Source: JAABTH01 sp964390725 (GTDB lineage: Bacteria > Bacillota > Dethiobacteria > DTU022). Taken from it: a DNA stretch of 64,000 nucleotides. The position numbers and the translations under genes were made by a program. This document shows positions 50,831 through 60,518 of the stretch, one piece after another. Under the pieces are notes generated by a model. That model was given only the letters and a program-made list of their open reading frames with translations. It searched no databases and was not told the origin of the DNA. Numbering within the stretch: position 1 is the first letter of the stretch; each line of letters begins with the position of its first letter. The stretch spans positions 16,260 through 80,259 of the forward strand of contig CAYMIW010000010.1 of the NCBI GenBank assembly GCA_964390725.1, written 5' to 3'.

Positions 50831-53587
50831 ATGGGAAAAGTTGGCGACAGTTGCCGTGAAGAAAAAGGAAAATCTAAGCCCCGTGAATTGCTGCAAGAGG
50901 ATAAGGAATTTTTGCAGGTGATGTTGGATCAAGCTGCAGGTTTTATTAATTTACCCCGTAATCGATTAGATACTGCCATTCAGCGTCTGTTGCAATTAGC
51001 TGGCGAGTATGCTGAAGTAGCCCGGGTTTATATTTTTAAACATAATTCCAATCACCGGGTAATATCAAAAACTCATGAATGGTGCGCTTCTACAGTATCC
51101 CGGTCAATTGACAACATGCAGAACCTTTATTTTGATCTGTCCGGTAATGCCCTGCAGCTAATTGGCCAGGACAAAAAACCCCATATTATTACTGTAGCAA
51201 AATTGCCTGATCATGAGCCATTGAAAGAAAAATTCCAACAGCATGGCGTCACTTCATTTATCATATCCCCAATTATGAATAAGGGAGAAGTAACCGGCTT
51301 AGTAGGTTTTGATACCCTTCAAAACGAGAGAGCTTTCTCCCCCAAAGAAACAGATGTATTAAATAATCTGACCATGATTCTTGCGAATGTTTTATCCCGG
51401 CAGGATGATGAAGAAAAGCCCTTTCAACAAAAAGAGCGTCTGGCAAATATTATAGATGGAATAAGTGCGGGAATCTGGGAGTGGAATGTCCAAACCGGCG
51501 AAACTTTTTACAGCGATAAATATGCCCAGATTCTTGGTTATAAACTGGATGAAATGAAAGGTTTGTCATATGAAAATTGGGAAAAAATTACCCACCCCGA
51601 TGATTTAAAAATCAGCAATGAAATGCATGAAAAACACTTCCGGGGTGAGGTTGAATATTACGATTGTGAGTACCGGATGAAGCATCGTGACGGCCGCTGG
51701 ATCTGGGTTCATGACCAGGGTCGGGTAATTTCCCGCACTGCCGACGGTCACCCACTGCAGGTTTTTGGCATTTTAATGGATGTAACTGAGCGAAAGGAAT
51801 CCGAGGAAGAATTACGCTCAACCAAACAGATGCTCGAGCTGATTATTAATAATGTTCCCCAGCATATTTTTTGGAAGGACAGGAACTCTGTCTATCTCGG
51901 GTGTAACGAAAACCAGGCCAGGGCTGCCGGTTTAGAATCTCCTCAAGATATTATAGGTAAAACAGATTACGATTTACCCTGGAACAAAGAAGAAGCGGAA
52001 CATTACCGCATGATTGATCAACAGGTAATGAAAACAGGTAAGGCAGAGTATCATATAATGGAAACCCAGCTGCAGGCTGATGGCCGGGTGGCCTGGCTTG
52101 ACACAAACAAGATCCCTTTGTTTAACAACGAGGGTCAGGTCTTTGGCATACTTGGGACCTATGAAAATATAACCGAAAGAAAAAAAGCCCAGGAAGCCCT
52201 CCTGGCCAGCGAAGCCCGTAACCGGGCCCTGATTGAAACTATCCCCGATCTTATGTTTCGCTATAACCGCAATGGTGATTACCTTGATGTCTGGATTAAT
52301 GATTTAAACCTGATGCACCCGCAATCGCGTAAGGATTTTGTAGAGAACGGTTTTGATGGAAAAAATGTCAGGGAAGTTCTTCCCGGGGAGTTATCTGCTG
52401 TTTTGCTCAAGGGAATCAAGGACGCCCTTAATTCAGACAAGCTGCAGATTATTGAATATCAATACGAGGAAAAAGGTGAAATAATCTACAAGGAAGCCCG
52501 CCTGGTTGCTGCAGGTAAGGATGAAGTAATCTCCATGGTGCGTAATGTAACCGATAAGAAAAAGTATGACTTGGAGCTGCAATATCTTAGCCATCATGAT
52601 CGTCTGACCGGCTTATATAATCGCCATTTCCTGGAAACTGAAATGAAACGGCTTGAGACCCCGCGACAGATGCCAGTTGCCATAATAATGGCCGACCTGA
52701 ACGGTTTGAAACTGGTTAATGACACCTATGGACACGCTAAAGGCGATCAGATGCTTGTAGAAGCATCAAGGATTCTGAAAAACGTTTGCCGACAGGAAGA
52801 TATAGTCTCCCGTTGGGGAGGAGATGAATTTGTTATTTGTTTGCCGCAGACTTCGGTTGAAGAAGCGAACAAGATTTGTAAGCGAATTGTTAAAAAGTGC
52901 CAGGGTACTTATGTCGAAGAAATCCCGGTATCGATTGCCCTTGGTGTTGCAGCCAGGGTTAACCGGGAGCATGGTTTGTTTGAAACCCTGCGTGAAGCAG
53001 AAGATGCCATGTATAAACAGAAATTGACTGAAAGCCGCAGCATTAAAAGCGCCGTTTTGCAAACCCTGTTAAAAACCCTGGCCGAGAAAAGCTACGAAAC
53101 CGAAGCCCATACCATGGGTATGATTGATATGGCCCAAAAAATGGGTCATGCCCTGAATCTCAGTGATGCTGAGATAAACCAGCTTGTTTTATTGATCACC
53201 CTGCATGATATCGGAAAAATTAATATAGACGAGAAGATTTTAACCAAGGGCGGACCCCTCACTGAAGAAGAGTGGGAAATTATTAAAAAGCACCCGGAAA
53301 TAGGCTTTCGTATTGCCCGCGCCACTGAAGAATTTGCCCATGTGGCCAGGGAAATATTAGCGCACCATGAAAGATGGGACGGTAAAGGTTACCCGGAAGG
53401 GTTAAAGGGAGAAGAAATACCCCTGCTGGCCAGGATCACTGCTGTTGTTGATGCCTACGAAGTGATGAGTAACGGAAGACCATATAAAAGAGCAATGAGT
53501 AAGGACGAAATTGCGGCAGAGTTTAAGCGGTGTTCAGGAACCCAGTTTGACCCTGCGCTGGTTGAGGTTTTGTTTTCCCAACTATAG
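50831..53587 (+). CDS. GAF-PAS-GGDEF-HD-GYP cyclic-di-GMP enzyme
   Basis: A 918-residue soluble signalling protein. Order: GAF-like domain (about 25-190), three PAS domains (about 205-330, 335-455 and 460-580; PAC ends at MDVTERKESE and YENITERKKAQ), GGDEF domain (about 590-745; DRLTGLYNRHF and RWGGDEFVI with intact GGDEF), and an HD-GYP domain (about 750-915; HDIGKINID, HHERWDGKGYPEGL). Both catalytic sites look intact, so it may make or degrade c-di-GMP depending on input. It lies 2.7 kb from a c-di-GMP riboswitch. Confidence 0.9.
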   Translation: MGKVGDSCREEKGKSKPRELLQEDKEFLQVMLDQAAGFINLPRNRLDTAIQRLLQLAGEYAEVARVYIFKHNSNHRVISKTHEWCASTVSRSIDNMQNLYFDLSGNALQLIGQDKKPHIITVAKLPDHEPLKEKFQQHGVTSFIISPIMNKGEVTGLVGFDTLQNERAFSPKETDVLNNLTMILANVLSRQDDEEKPFQQKERLANIIDGISAGIWEWNVQTGETFYSDKYAQILGYKLDEMKGLSYENWEKITHPDDLKISNEMHEKHFRGEVEYYDCEYRMKHRDGRWIWVHDQGRVISRTADGHPLQVFGILMDVTERKESEEELRSTKQMLELIINNVPQHIFWKDRNSVYLGCNENQARAAGLESPQDIIGKTDYDLPWNKEEAEHYRMIDQQVMKTGKAEYHIMETQLQADGRVAWLDTNKIPLFNNEGQVFGILGTYENITERKKAQEALLASEARNRALIETIPDLMFRYNRNGDYLDVWINDLNLMHPQSRKDFVENGFDGKNVREVLPGELSAVLLKGIKDALNSDKLQIIEYQYEEKGEIIYKEARLVAAGKDEVISMVRNVTDKKKYDLELQYLSHHDRLTGLYNRHFLETEMKRLETPRQMPVAIIMADLNGLKLVNDTYGHAKGDQMLVEASRILKNVCRQEDIVSRWGGDEFVICLPQTSVEEANKICKRIVKKCQGTYVEEIPVSIALGVAARVNREHGLFETLREAEDAMYKQKLTESRSIKSAVLQTLLKTLAEKSYETEAHTMGMIDMAQKMGHALNLSDAEINQLVLLITLHDIGKINIDEKILTKGGPLTEEEWEIIKKHPEIGFRIARATEEFAHVAREILAHHERWDGKGYPEGLKGEEIPLLARITAVVDAYEVMSNGRPYKRAMSKDEIAAEFKRCSGTQFDPALVEVLFSQL

Positions 53588-53588
53588 G

Positions 53589-54788
53589 TTATGTTTCGCT
53601 GGTCATGATAAAGAGCGGGCGCATTTCAAAATTTTCATATCTGGGGCGATAGCGGTTCGTGTCGTAGAAATGTTCAACATCTACGACTTTTTTCGTTGCC
53701 GTTACTACATCCAGGGGAACATTATCGTAACGCCCGTTTTTAAGCACTACAAGGCGCCCGTGGATGCCCCTGAGGATTAAGTCGAGGGCAAGGTTGCCGA
53801 AAGCCATAGGTACAATTGAATCTATAGCATCCGGGTCACCACCACGCACCATGTAGCCCAGCTTTTGTTCAACAACATTTACACGACGGTTGTTATCGTA
53901 ACGCGGAGAAATGTCTTTAACGGCGGCAGCTACCAAGCTGCCGATACCTCCCAGCTTGGCATGGCCGTAAGCATCTGTTTCCATGTTGGCATAAATCATT
54001 TCGCCCCCCTTAAACATGGCCCCTTCAGAAACAAGGGTGACCGAATAGTTACTGGGGTTACGATTACGATCATAAATCATCAACTCGGTAAGATGATCTA
54101 TATCAAACTCATATTCGGGGATAACGCAGCGGTTTGCAGCGCCGGCCATGGTCGGCAGCATGGCTGTAAAGCCGGCATAGCGGCCGAATACTTCAATTAC
54201 CAGGAGCCGTTCATGTGATCCGGCAATAGTCCGCAGATTATTGGTTAGTGAAATTGTGCGGGTTACACAGGTGCTAAAACCGATACAGTAATCGGTACCC
54301 GGAACATCATTATCCATAGTTTTTGGCAAGGCGACAACTTTAACACCTTCCTGGTATAGACGCACCCCGTAACTGAGAGTGTCATCTCCACCAATGGGGA
54401 TCAGGTAGTCAATTCCAAGGAAATCAATATTTTTCAGCACTTCCGGGGTCAGGTCATTAATTTCACTGTTGTATTTATCTTTGTACATCTCCGGGACTTC
54501 ATTGTTTTTCATCCTGGAAGGATTGGTGCGGGAAGTGTGCAAAAAAGTTCCACCGGTACGCCCGGCCCGATTAACCAGATCTTCGGTCAGGTAGATTAAA
54601 TTATTACAGTTGTCAGCCTGTTTATCGCGAACCAGGTCGACCAGGCCGCTCCAGCCCCGGCGAATGCCGATTACCTGGTAACCTTCGCGCAGGGCGCGAA
54701 TTGTAACAGCGCGAATGGCGGGGTTCAAACCCGGAACATCACCGCCCCCGGTCAGAATACCGATAACTCCCGGTCTTCCTTTATTCAT
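53589..54788 (-). CDS. 6-phosphofructokinase, pyrophosphate-type residues
   Basis: A 399-residue PFK: GILTGGGDVPGLN is the phosphoryl-donor loop, GRYAGFTAML the F6P-binding region and LPKTMDNDVPGTD the catalytic segment. Two diagnostic positions read GGDD (Asp instead of the Gly of GGDG) and PKTMDND (Lys instead of the Gly of PGTIDND), the pair associated with pyrophosphate-dependent PFKs. It therefore probably phosphorylates fructose 6-phosphate reversibly with PPi. The gene ends one base from the convergent GGDEF gene. Confidence 0.88.
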   Translation of the reverse strand: MNKGRPGVIGILTGGGDVPGLNPAIRAVTIRALREGYQVIGIRRGWSGLVDLVRDKQADNCNNLIYLTEDLVNRAGRTGGTFLHTSRTNPSRMKNNEVPEMYKDKYNSEINDLTPEVLKNIDFLGIDYLIPIGGDDTLSYGVRLYQEGVKVVALPKTMDNDVPGTDYCIGFSTCVTRTISLTNNLRTIAGSHERLLVIEVFGRYAGFTAMLPTMAGAANRCVIPEYEFDIDHLTELMIYDRNRNPSNYSVTLVSEGAMFKGGEMIYANMETDAYGHAKLGGIGSLVAAAVKDISPRYDNNRRVNVVEQKLGYMVRGGDPDAIDSIVPMAFGNLALDLILRGIHGRLVVLKNGRYDNVPLDVVTATKKVVDVEHFYDTNRYRPRYENFEMRPLFIMTSET

Positions 54789-54948
54789 GTTTTAGCCCCG
54801 TTTCATCATTTTGTTAAATAATACCATGAATAACATTTTAAAAGCAAGCTGCACCGGGGGACTCCCGGTTTTAATTTGAAGGGATGAAGAAATTTTAAGA
54901 GAAATATTTATTACCTGTTCTTTTTGGTCGGTGAAAGGGAGTTAAGAT

Positions 54949-57240
54949 ATGAAAAAGGCAATTATCGCCATTTTAACCATAGTATTTATCCTGGCTGTTC
55001 TTGTTTACTTCTTTTTTTTCTTTTTCTATACACCTGAAGTTGAACCAATCGGCCTGGCGGTCAACAACGAAGGTATTGACACGCCTTCACCCGTGATTGT
55101 TGATCTTGATGATGAAACGAGTATTATCTATATACCAGCCCTTGAGGTTAGTGAAAAGCTTGGTTTCGAAACGGTCTGGTATGATCAGAAGAGTATCCTG
55201 GTCGTTTCCCTCGGAGATTTTTCACTTGAAATGCCGCTTGATAATATTACAGTGTCAGTTAACAATCTCGAAGAAAAATGGGAAGCCCCGTTAAAAATGA
55301 TCGAAGACACCCTATATATGCCTCTCTACCCGGCAGTGAGAGCACTTGGAGTGCTGGCTGTCCGGAATGAAGAGGAAAATCTTATAGAAATAAAAACGCC
55401 GCAGGCCTTTGATCCACCGCCAGAAAACGAAACTTCAGTGAAAAGCGCCGAAAATGGACCACTGTTGCATGTGGCATACCCACCTGCTGCCGATCCATTC
55501 TATTATTACGGTGAATCGCTGTTTGTTTTCGGCACAACCCAGTCTTTTGCCCGGGTCGATGTTCAGGTTAACGGTGAGCCTGTGGAACTGCTCGACCGGC
55601 GCAGCGGTAATTTTTTAACCATGGTAGAATTCCCCCGGGGCCAGGAATTTCTGATTACAGTTGAAGCAGTTGGCGAAGGCGGTAAAACCAGGATAGAGCG
55701 AACCGTTCTATACCCCGAATGGTGGGAAGCCATGGCTTCTGAACCGCTGGCTATTCATTCTTTACGGGTAGTACCGGCTGAAAAACAGGTGCTCCGGAAT
55801 GGTGATCTTATGCAGGTGGCTTTTCAGGGCAGTCCCGGGGGCAGGGCCAGCTACCGGGTCGGTAACGGTGGTGAGTGGCAGCAGATGCTGGAGCGTGCAT
55901 ATCCGGGTGGTCCGGCAGGAAACGGTGGTATTTATACCGCCTCTTTCAGGGTGTCATCTTCAGATATCCCCCCCGGTTCTATGGATATAGAGTTGCCGGT
56001 TTCTGTCATGCTTGAAAGGAATGGTGAGCAGATCAGCCGCACCCTGCCGGGCAGCGTGGTATTTTTAAGCAGTCAGCCCTATAAAATACTTGAAGTAAGG
56101 CCGGAAGAAGATTTAAAAAACAGGGGCTGGCTCTACACGGTTAATACCGGTCAGCTTCAGCTTGTTTCTTCAACCCTTGGCGGTTCGGGTTATCCAACCA
56201 GTGTAGTGCGTTACCTGGTTGAAGGAACCCGCTACCGCGCTACCGGCGCTTTCGGCGATTATTACCGGGTTGATATAGGGGGCAGCGATAATTACCTGGT
56301 TCACCGCAGCACCGTGCGCGAGCTGGATCTTCAGGATATGGTCGATCCCGTGATCAGCAGTCTTAATTATGAAGAAGATGATAGAATGGTTCGGGTACGC
56401 CTTGGTTCCAGCGAAAGATTCCATTTTTCCCCCGAAGATGCCGTTAGCAGCCTGGCTCTTAACTTTTACGGCACCGCAGGGGGGACTGGTCCTGCGCTTC
56501 CAGCTGCGAGAGAATCCGTCAGGAATATCAGCTACCTGCCTTATGCAGGGGAAGGAACGGGAACTTCCCGCTTTAGTATAGAGGTTGATTATGCAATGAT
56601 CGGTTTTAAGACCTACTGGGAAGGGAACGATCTGTTGGTAGAGCTATATAAACCGTTTACCTCCGACCGGGATAAACCGCTTGAGGGTAAGGTGATCATT
56701 GTTGACCCCGGCCATGGTGGTGTTGACACCGGAGCACCGGGTCCCGGGAAACTAAATGAAAAAGATGTTGTTTTGGGGATCAGCCTTTACCTGCAGCAGA
56801 TGCTCGAAGAGGCGGGGGCAGAGGTAATCATGACCCGCAGTGAGGATGTAGAGGTTAACCTTTACGATCGTCCGGAAAAAATTGATCGCTTTAACGCCGA
56901 CCTGTTTATCAGCATCCATGCCAATGCCCATGCAGCCGATGCTCCGGCTACAGAAATTCACGGTATTATGGTTTTGTATAACTATGCCCACAATGAAAAA
57001 CTGGCCGACATCATGCTTGAAACCATGGTTGAAGAGACAAATATTCCCGAGTTCAGGACCTGGCGCAGGAACATTGCTGTAATCAGACACCCCCACGTTC
57101 CTTCGGTTTTGATTGAGGCCGGTTACATGATGCATCCGCATGACAACTGGTATCTCCTGCACCCGCAGGGGCAGAGTGATATTGCTGCGGCAATCTTAAA
57201 AGGTATTGAAAACTATTTCCTTGCGCTGGGAGACAGCTAA
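54949..57240 (+). CDS. N-acetylmuramoyl-L-alanine amidase (Amidase_3) with copper-amine-oxidase-like N domain
   Basis: A 763-residue exported hydrolase anchored by an N-terminal helix (about 5-27). Residues about 35-160 form a copper-amine-oxidase-N-like beta domain, then a long beta-rich region (about 165-560) that includes an SH3-like stretch near 430. The catalytic Amidase_3 domain is at about 580-760: VDPGHGG (Zn His), NEKDVV (Zn Glu), SIHANAHA (Zn His) and LIEAGYM (catalytic Glu). It cleaves the stem peptide from muramic acid in peptidoglycan. AGGGAG precedes the ATG. Confidence 0.92.
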   Translation: MKKAIIAILTIVFILAVLVYFFFFFFYTPEVEPIGLAVNNEGIDTPSPVIVDLDDETSIIYIPALEVSEKLGFETVWYDQKSILVVSLGDFSLEMPLDNITVSVNNLEEKWEAPLKMIEDTLYMPLYPAVRALGVLAVRNEEENLIEIKTPQAFDPPPENETSVKSAENGPLLHVAYPPAADPFYYYGESLFVFGTTQSFARVDVQVNGEPVELLDRRSGNFLTMVEFPRGQEFLITVEAVGEGGKTRIERTVLYPEWWEAMASEPLAIHSLRVVPAEKQVLRNGDLMQVAFQGSPGGRASYRVGNGGEWQQMLERAYPGGPAGNGGIYTASFRVSSSDIPPGSMDIELPVSVMLERNGEQISRTLPGSVVFLSSQPYKILEVRPEEDLKNRGWLYTVNTGQLQLVSSTLGGSGYPTSVVRYLVEGTRYRATGAFGDYYRVDIGGSDNYLVHRSTVRELDLQDMVDPVISSLNYEEDDRMVRVRLGSSERFHFSPEDAVSSLALNFYGTAGGTGPALPAARESVRNISYLPYAGEGTGTSRFSIEVDYAMIGFKTYWEGNDLLVELYKPFTSDRDKPLEGKVIIVDPGHGGVDTGAPGPGKLNEKDVVLGISLYLQQMLEEAGAEVIMTRSEDVEVNLYDRPEKIDRFNADLFISIHANAHAADAPATEIHGIMVLYNYAHNEKLADIMLETMVEETNIPEFRTWRRNIAVIRHPHVPSVLIEAGYMMHPHDNWYLLHPQGQSDIAAAILKGIENYFLALGDS

Positions 57241-57288
57241 GCTGATAACCCGGTTCAATTTTAAGTTTTGTTTGGAGGTTTTTTAATA

Positions 57289-58536
57289 GTGACAGTTAAA
57301 GGAACGGTAACGCTGATCGGTTCGGGTGAGCTTTCCGGGACCATGGTTGAAACGCATAAGATGCTGCTTTCCCGCACTGGCGCCGGTTCAAAAGCTTTCT
57401 TTCTCGATACACCGGCCGGTTTCCAGGAAAATGTTAACCTGATTGCGGAGCGGGCAGTAGATTTTTTTAAAAAACGGGTTGGCTCTAACATGGAGATTGC
57501 TTCATTTAAAACTGCTGCTGACCCTGGGGCCGGAGCAGCTGTTTCACAACTGGGGGAAGCCGATTACGTGCTAATCGGCCCGGGTAGCCCTACTTATACA
57601 GTTCGGCAGCTGCAGGGCACGGCTGTGCCTGCCCTGCTCAGTGCCATGGTTACCAGGGGTGGTGCCCTGACTGTAGCCAGCGCAGCAGCACTGACAGTAG
57701 GCAGCCATACCCTGCCAGTATACGAAATATACAAGGTTGGTGAAGATCTGCACTGGGTTGAGGGATTAAACATTCTAAGTCACCTGGGGCTCAACCTGGT
57801 GGTTGTTCCCCACTGGAATAACGCTGAGGGAGGTAATCACGATACCCGTTTTTGCTACATGGGTGAAAAGCGCTTTCGCACCCTTGAGGGCATGCTGCCG
57901 GCAGGCAGCACTATTCTCGGCCTTGATGAACATACTGCCTGCGTTCTCGATTTTAAAACAGCTGAAGCTTTCGTAAAAGGACTTGGTGCCGTAACCATCC
58001 GGCGTGATGGTCAAGAGATCCAATACGAACACGGGCAAAAATTTGGTTTCGAACAGCTATCCAAAACGACAGCTTCTGTGTCTTATACAGCAGTTAATAC
58101 GGCCACCGGAACAGCCGATTCCGAACAACAGCATCACGAAGATGGCCGATTCTGGGCCAGGATGCACAGAATGGAAGAAGATTTCCATCATGCCCTCGAG
58201 CAGAATGATGCCGCCCGGATGGCTTCACTGCTTCTCGATATGGATGGATTTCTCTGGCAGGCCCAACTGGAGCTGGAAAACCCTGAATTCATATCGCAGG
58301 GCAGGGAAATCTTTCGTGAATTGATCGTCCTGGCCGGAACCGGGCAGGGGCAGGAAGATTCTCCACCATTGCCCTCTCTTGAAAAACTGGTAAATCAACT
58401 GATTGATTTGCGCGAGCAGTATCGCCGCGAAAAAAAATGGTCCGGGGCCGATCATCTCCGCAATTTGCTTCATGATGCCGGGATAACGGTGGAAGATACC
58501 CCGGCGGGCCCCAAGTGGCATTTTACAGGGGAGTGA
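57289..58536 (+). CDS. Cyanophycinase-like (S51) protein with CysRS-like tail
   Basis: A 415-residue soluble protein. Residues about 1-235 have the class-I amidotransferase/S51 fold: LIGSGELSGTM, IGPGSPTYTVRQL and GALTVASAAALTVG, where the Ser is at the cyanophycinase nucleophile position, although the usual GxSAGA is altered. After a linker and helical region (about 270-370), the last 50 residues (LREQYRREKKWSGADHLRN, then AGITVEDTPAGPKW) closely resemble the C-terminal end of cysteinyl-tRNA synthetase. GTG start at 57289 after GGAGG. It is 6 bases before the kinase gene. Function is unknown. Confidence 0.8.
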   Translation: MTVKGTVTLIGSGELSGTMVETHKMLLSRTGAGSKAFFLDTPAGFQENVNLIAERAVDFFKKRVGSNMEIASFKTAADPGAGAAVSQLGEADYVLIGPGSPTYTVRQLQGTAVPALLSAMVTRGGALTVASAAALTVGSHTLPVYEIYKVGEDLHWVEGLNILSHLGLNLVVVPHWNNAEGGNHDTRFCYMGEKRFRTLEGMLPAGSTILGLDEHTACVLDFKTAEAFVKGLGAVTIRRDGQEIQYEHGQKFGFEQLSKTTASVSYTAVNTATGTADSEQQHHEDGRFWARMHRMEEDFHHALEQNDAARMASLLLDMDGFLWQAQLELENPEFISQGREIFRELIVLAGTGQGQEDSPPLPSLEKLVNQLIDLREQYRREKKWSGADHLRNLLHDAGITVEDTPAGPKWHFTGE

Positions 58537-58542
58537 GTTTGC

Positions 58543-59043
58543 ATGAAACGTGAAAACCTGGTACTGGTTGGTATGCCGGGAGCCGGCAAAAGCACTACCG
58601 GTGTCCTGATAGCCAAGGAACTGGGATTTTCTTTTGTTGATACCGATTTAATCATCCAGGAAAGAGAAAACGCTCTGCTGCAGGAAATTATCGAACGGGT
58701 TGGCCTGGAAAAGTTTCTGCAAATTGAAGAAAGTGTTATTCTCAGCCTCAATGTTGAAGGTGCCGTAATCTCAACCGGAGGAAGCGTTATCTACAGCCAG
58801 CCAGCGGTCACCCATCTGAAAAAGAAGGGCCTCCTAATTTACCTGGAAGTAAGTTACGAAGAGATCGAAAGAAGAATTAGTAATATTGCCAGCCGGGGCA
58901 TAGTATTTGGCAAGGGTAAGGGTTTGCGCGATATCTATGCCGAACGGACTGTCCTCTATGAAAAAAATGCTGACCTGGTTATTAATTGCACTGATCTGAC
59001 CATCGAAGAGGTGGAACAGGAGGTAATCAGGGCGCTTTATTAA
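58543..59043 (+). CDS. Shikimate-kinase-like protein lacking the substrate arginine
   Basis: A 166-residue P-loop kinase of the shikimate kinase fold: VGMPGAGKSTTG (Walker A), DTDLIIQ, ISTGGSV and AERTVLYEKNAD. Two positions needed for shikimate binding differ: the FR Arg (Arg58 in E. coli AroK numbering) is Leu in EKFLQIEE, and the triple-Gly motif is GGS. The substrate may therefore not be shikimate. GGGGAGTGAG ribosome site. It is coupled to the upstream S51-like gene, and no other aromatic pathway gene is nearby. Confidence 0.75.
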   Translation: MKRENLVLVGMPGAGKSTTGVLIAKELGFSFVDTDLIIQERENALLQEIIERVGLEKFLQIEESVILSLNVEGAVISTGGSVIYSQPAVTHLKKKGLLIYLEVSYEEIERRISNIASRGIVFGKGKGLRDIYAERTVLYEKNADLVINCTDLTIEEVEQEVIRALY

Positions 59044-59076
59044 TAATCAACCTTGTTTTAAAGGATTAAACAATAA

Positions 59077-59115
59077 AAAGAGCCGGTTACTGAAATAACC
59101 GGCTCTTTAATTATA
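59077..59115. terminator. Bidirectional terminator
   Basis: A perfect 13-bp stem (59077-59089 with 59096-59108), A-rich before and T-rich after on the plus strand (TCTTTAATTAT), lies between the convergent kinase-like and flavodiiron genes. The minus strand reads CTTTTTATTG after the stem, so it can serve both. Confidence 0.8.
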
Positions 59116-59116
59116 A

Positions 59117-60316
59117 TCAGTTTTTTAGAATGGTGTCGCCGAAGCGCTTGCCAAAAGCTTCACCCTTCTTAAAATCATCAAGGGTTGGCCCTCCCTGGAA
59201 ATCGAAAGCGTCAACTTCTTCCCACTTCATGATTTCAATTCTTTTTTCCAGTTCCCTGCGGGCTCCCCCGCCCCAGCCGTAACTGCCGAAGTAGGCGAAT
59301 TTTTTCTCTTTCATACCTTTGCGTTCAACCAGATCAAGAAAGTGAGCGGCAGGGGGAAAGAGGCGATTTTCGTAAGTAGGAGCCCCTAATATTATTCCCC
59401 GGCTTGACCAGACCGAAGGCAGGATATAGCTGCCGTGGGTTCTACTAACATCGTACAACTCAACGGGGATGCCTGTTTCGGCCAGACCCTGGGCCACTGC
59501 ATCCATCATAGCCGCTGTATTTCCGTACATAGAGCCGTATAAAACCGTAACTTTTTTTTCACCCCTGTTTTTGCCGTATTCAGCCCACTTTTTGTACAGT
59601 TCAACAATCCTGGCCGGGTTATTCCGCCACACCAGGCCGTGAGATGGAGCTACCATCGACAGGGGCAGGTCGGCCAGCTTATCAATAGCTTTTAAAACAT
59701 GAGTGCTGAACGAGGCCACTATATTAGCATAATAGCGCAGCGCTTCTTTTTCGTAAAAATCGTAATCAACATTATCGTCGTCAAAAATACCACCCCGCAG
59801 GGCGCCGTAACTGCCGAAAGCATCGCAGGCAAATAAAATTTTGTTTTCTGTTTCATAAGTCATCATCGTTTCCGGCCAGTGGACGAACGGGGTCATAAAA
59901 AACTTTAGTTTTTTTCCACCCAGGTCAAGCTCCTCACCATCTTCAACTACCCGCACCTTGCTGGTAATGCCGTAAAAAGCGTTAACCAGGGGGGCGGCCT
60001 TGGCCGAGCAGAGTATTTCGGCTTGCGGGGCAAGCTCCCTGATTATCTTCAATATACTGGTATGATCAGGCTCCATGTGGTTTAAAATAATATAGTCAAT
60101 AGCCGAAACAGCCGATACTTCATTGACCCGGTCAATAAATTCTTCTACCTTGATCGACTTGGCCAGGTCGATAATTGCCTTTTTTTCAGCTTTTACAAAG
60201 TAGGAATTGTAAGATACCCCTTCCCTGGTGATTGGCCACAGGCCTTCAAAAAGGTCCGTAGTATGATCGTTTACTCCTACCCAGTAAATATCAGGTTGCA
60301 GCTCAACTGCAGGCAT
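59117..60316 (-). CDS. fprA: A-type flavoprotein (flavodiiron protein)
   Basis: A 399-residue enzyme: an N-terminal metallo-beta-lactamase-like diiron domain (1-250) with ligands in NHMEPDHTS (H-x-E-x-D-H), FVHWPET, FACDAFG and APSHGLVW, and a C-terminal flavodoxin domain (about 255-399) with LYGSMYGNTAAM binding FMN. It has no rubredoxin extension. Such proteins reduce O2 to water (or NO to N2O) in anaerobes using rubredoxin or F420 as donor. GGGAGG precedes the ATG. Confidence 0.94.
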   Translation of the reverse strand: MPAVELQPDIYWVGVNDHTTDLFEGLWPITREGVSYNSYFVKAEKKAIIDLAKSIKVEEFIDRVNEVSAVSAIDYIILNHMEPDHTSILKIIRELAPQAEILCSAKAAPLVNAFYGITSKVRVVEDGEELDLGGKKLKFFMTPFVHWPETMMTYETENKILFACDAFGSYGALRGGIFDDDNVDYDFYEKEALRYYANIVASFSTHVLKAIDKLADLPLSMVAPSHGLVWRNNPARIVELYKKWAEYGKNRGEKKVTVLYGSMYGNTAAMMDAVAQGLAETGIPVELYDVSRTHGSYILPSVWSSRGIILGAPTYENRLFPPAAHFLDLVERKGMKEKKFAYFGSYGWGGGARRELEKRIEIMKWEEVDAFDFQGGPTLDDFKKGEAFGKRFGDTILKN

Positions 60317-60518
60317 TAATTACTCCTCCCTTGTGCTGTATTATAAGTATGGGTTATATTTCGGGTTCTGATAGTATCATTCCTTCTCAAATGAAGGTGT
60401 TCACCTTTTTTATTGTATAGCTTGGCTGAGCTGTTTTAAGCGAAGAAGTTCTTTGTGCTATAATCAGTAAAGATTCCTGCCACGCTTATAAAAAAAGCTA
60501 AAACCTGAGGAGAATAAT

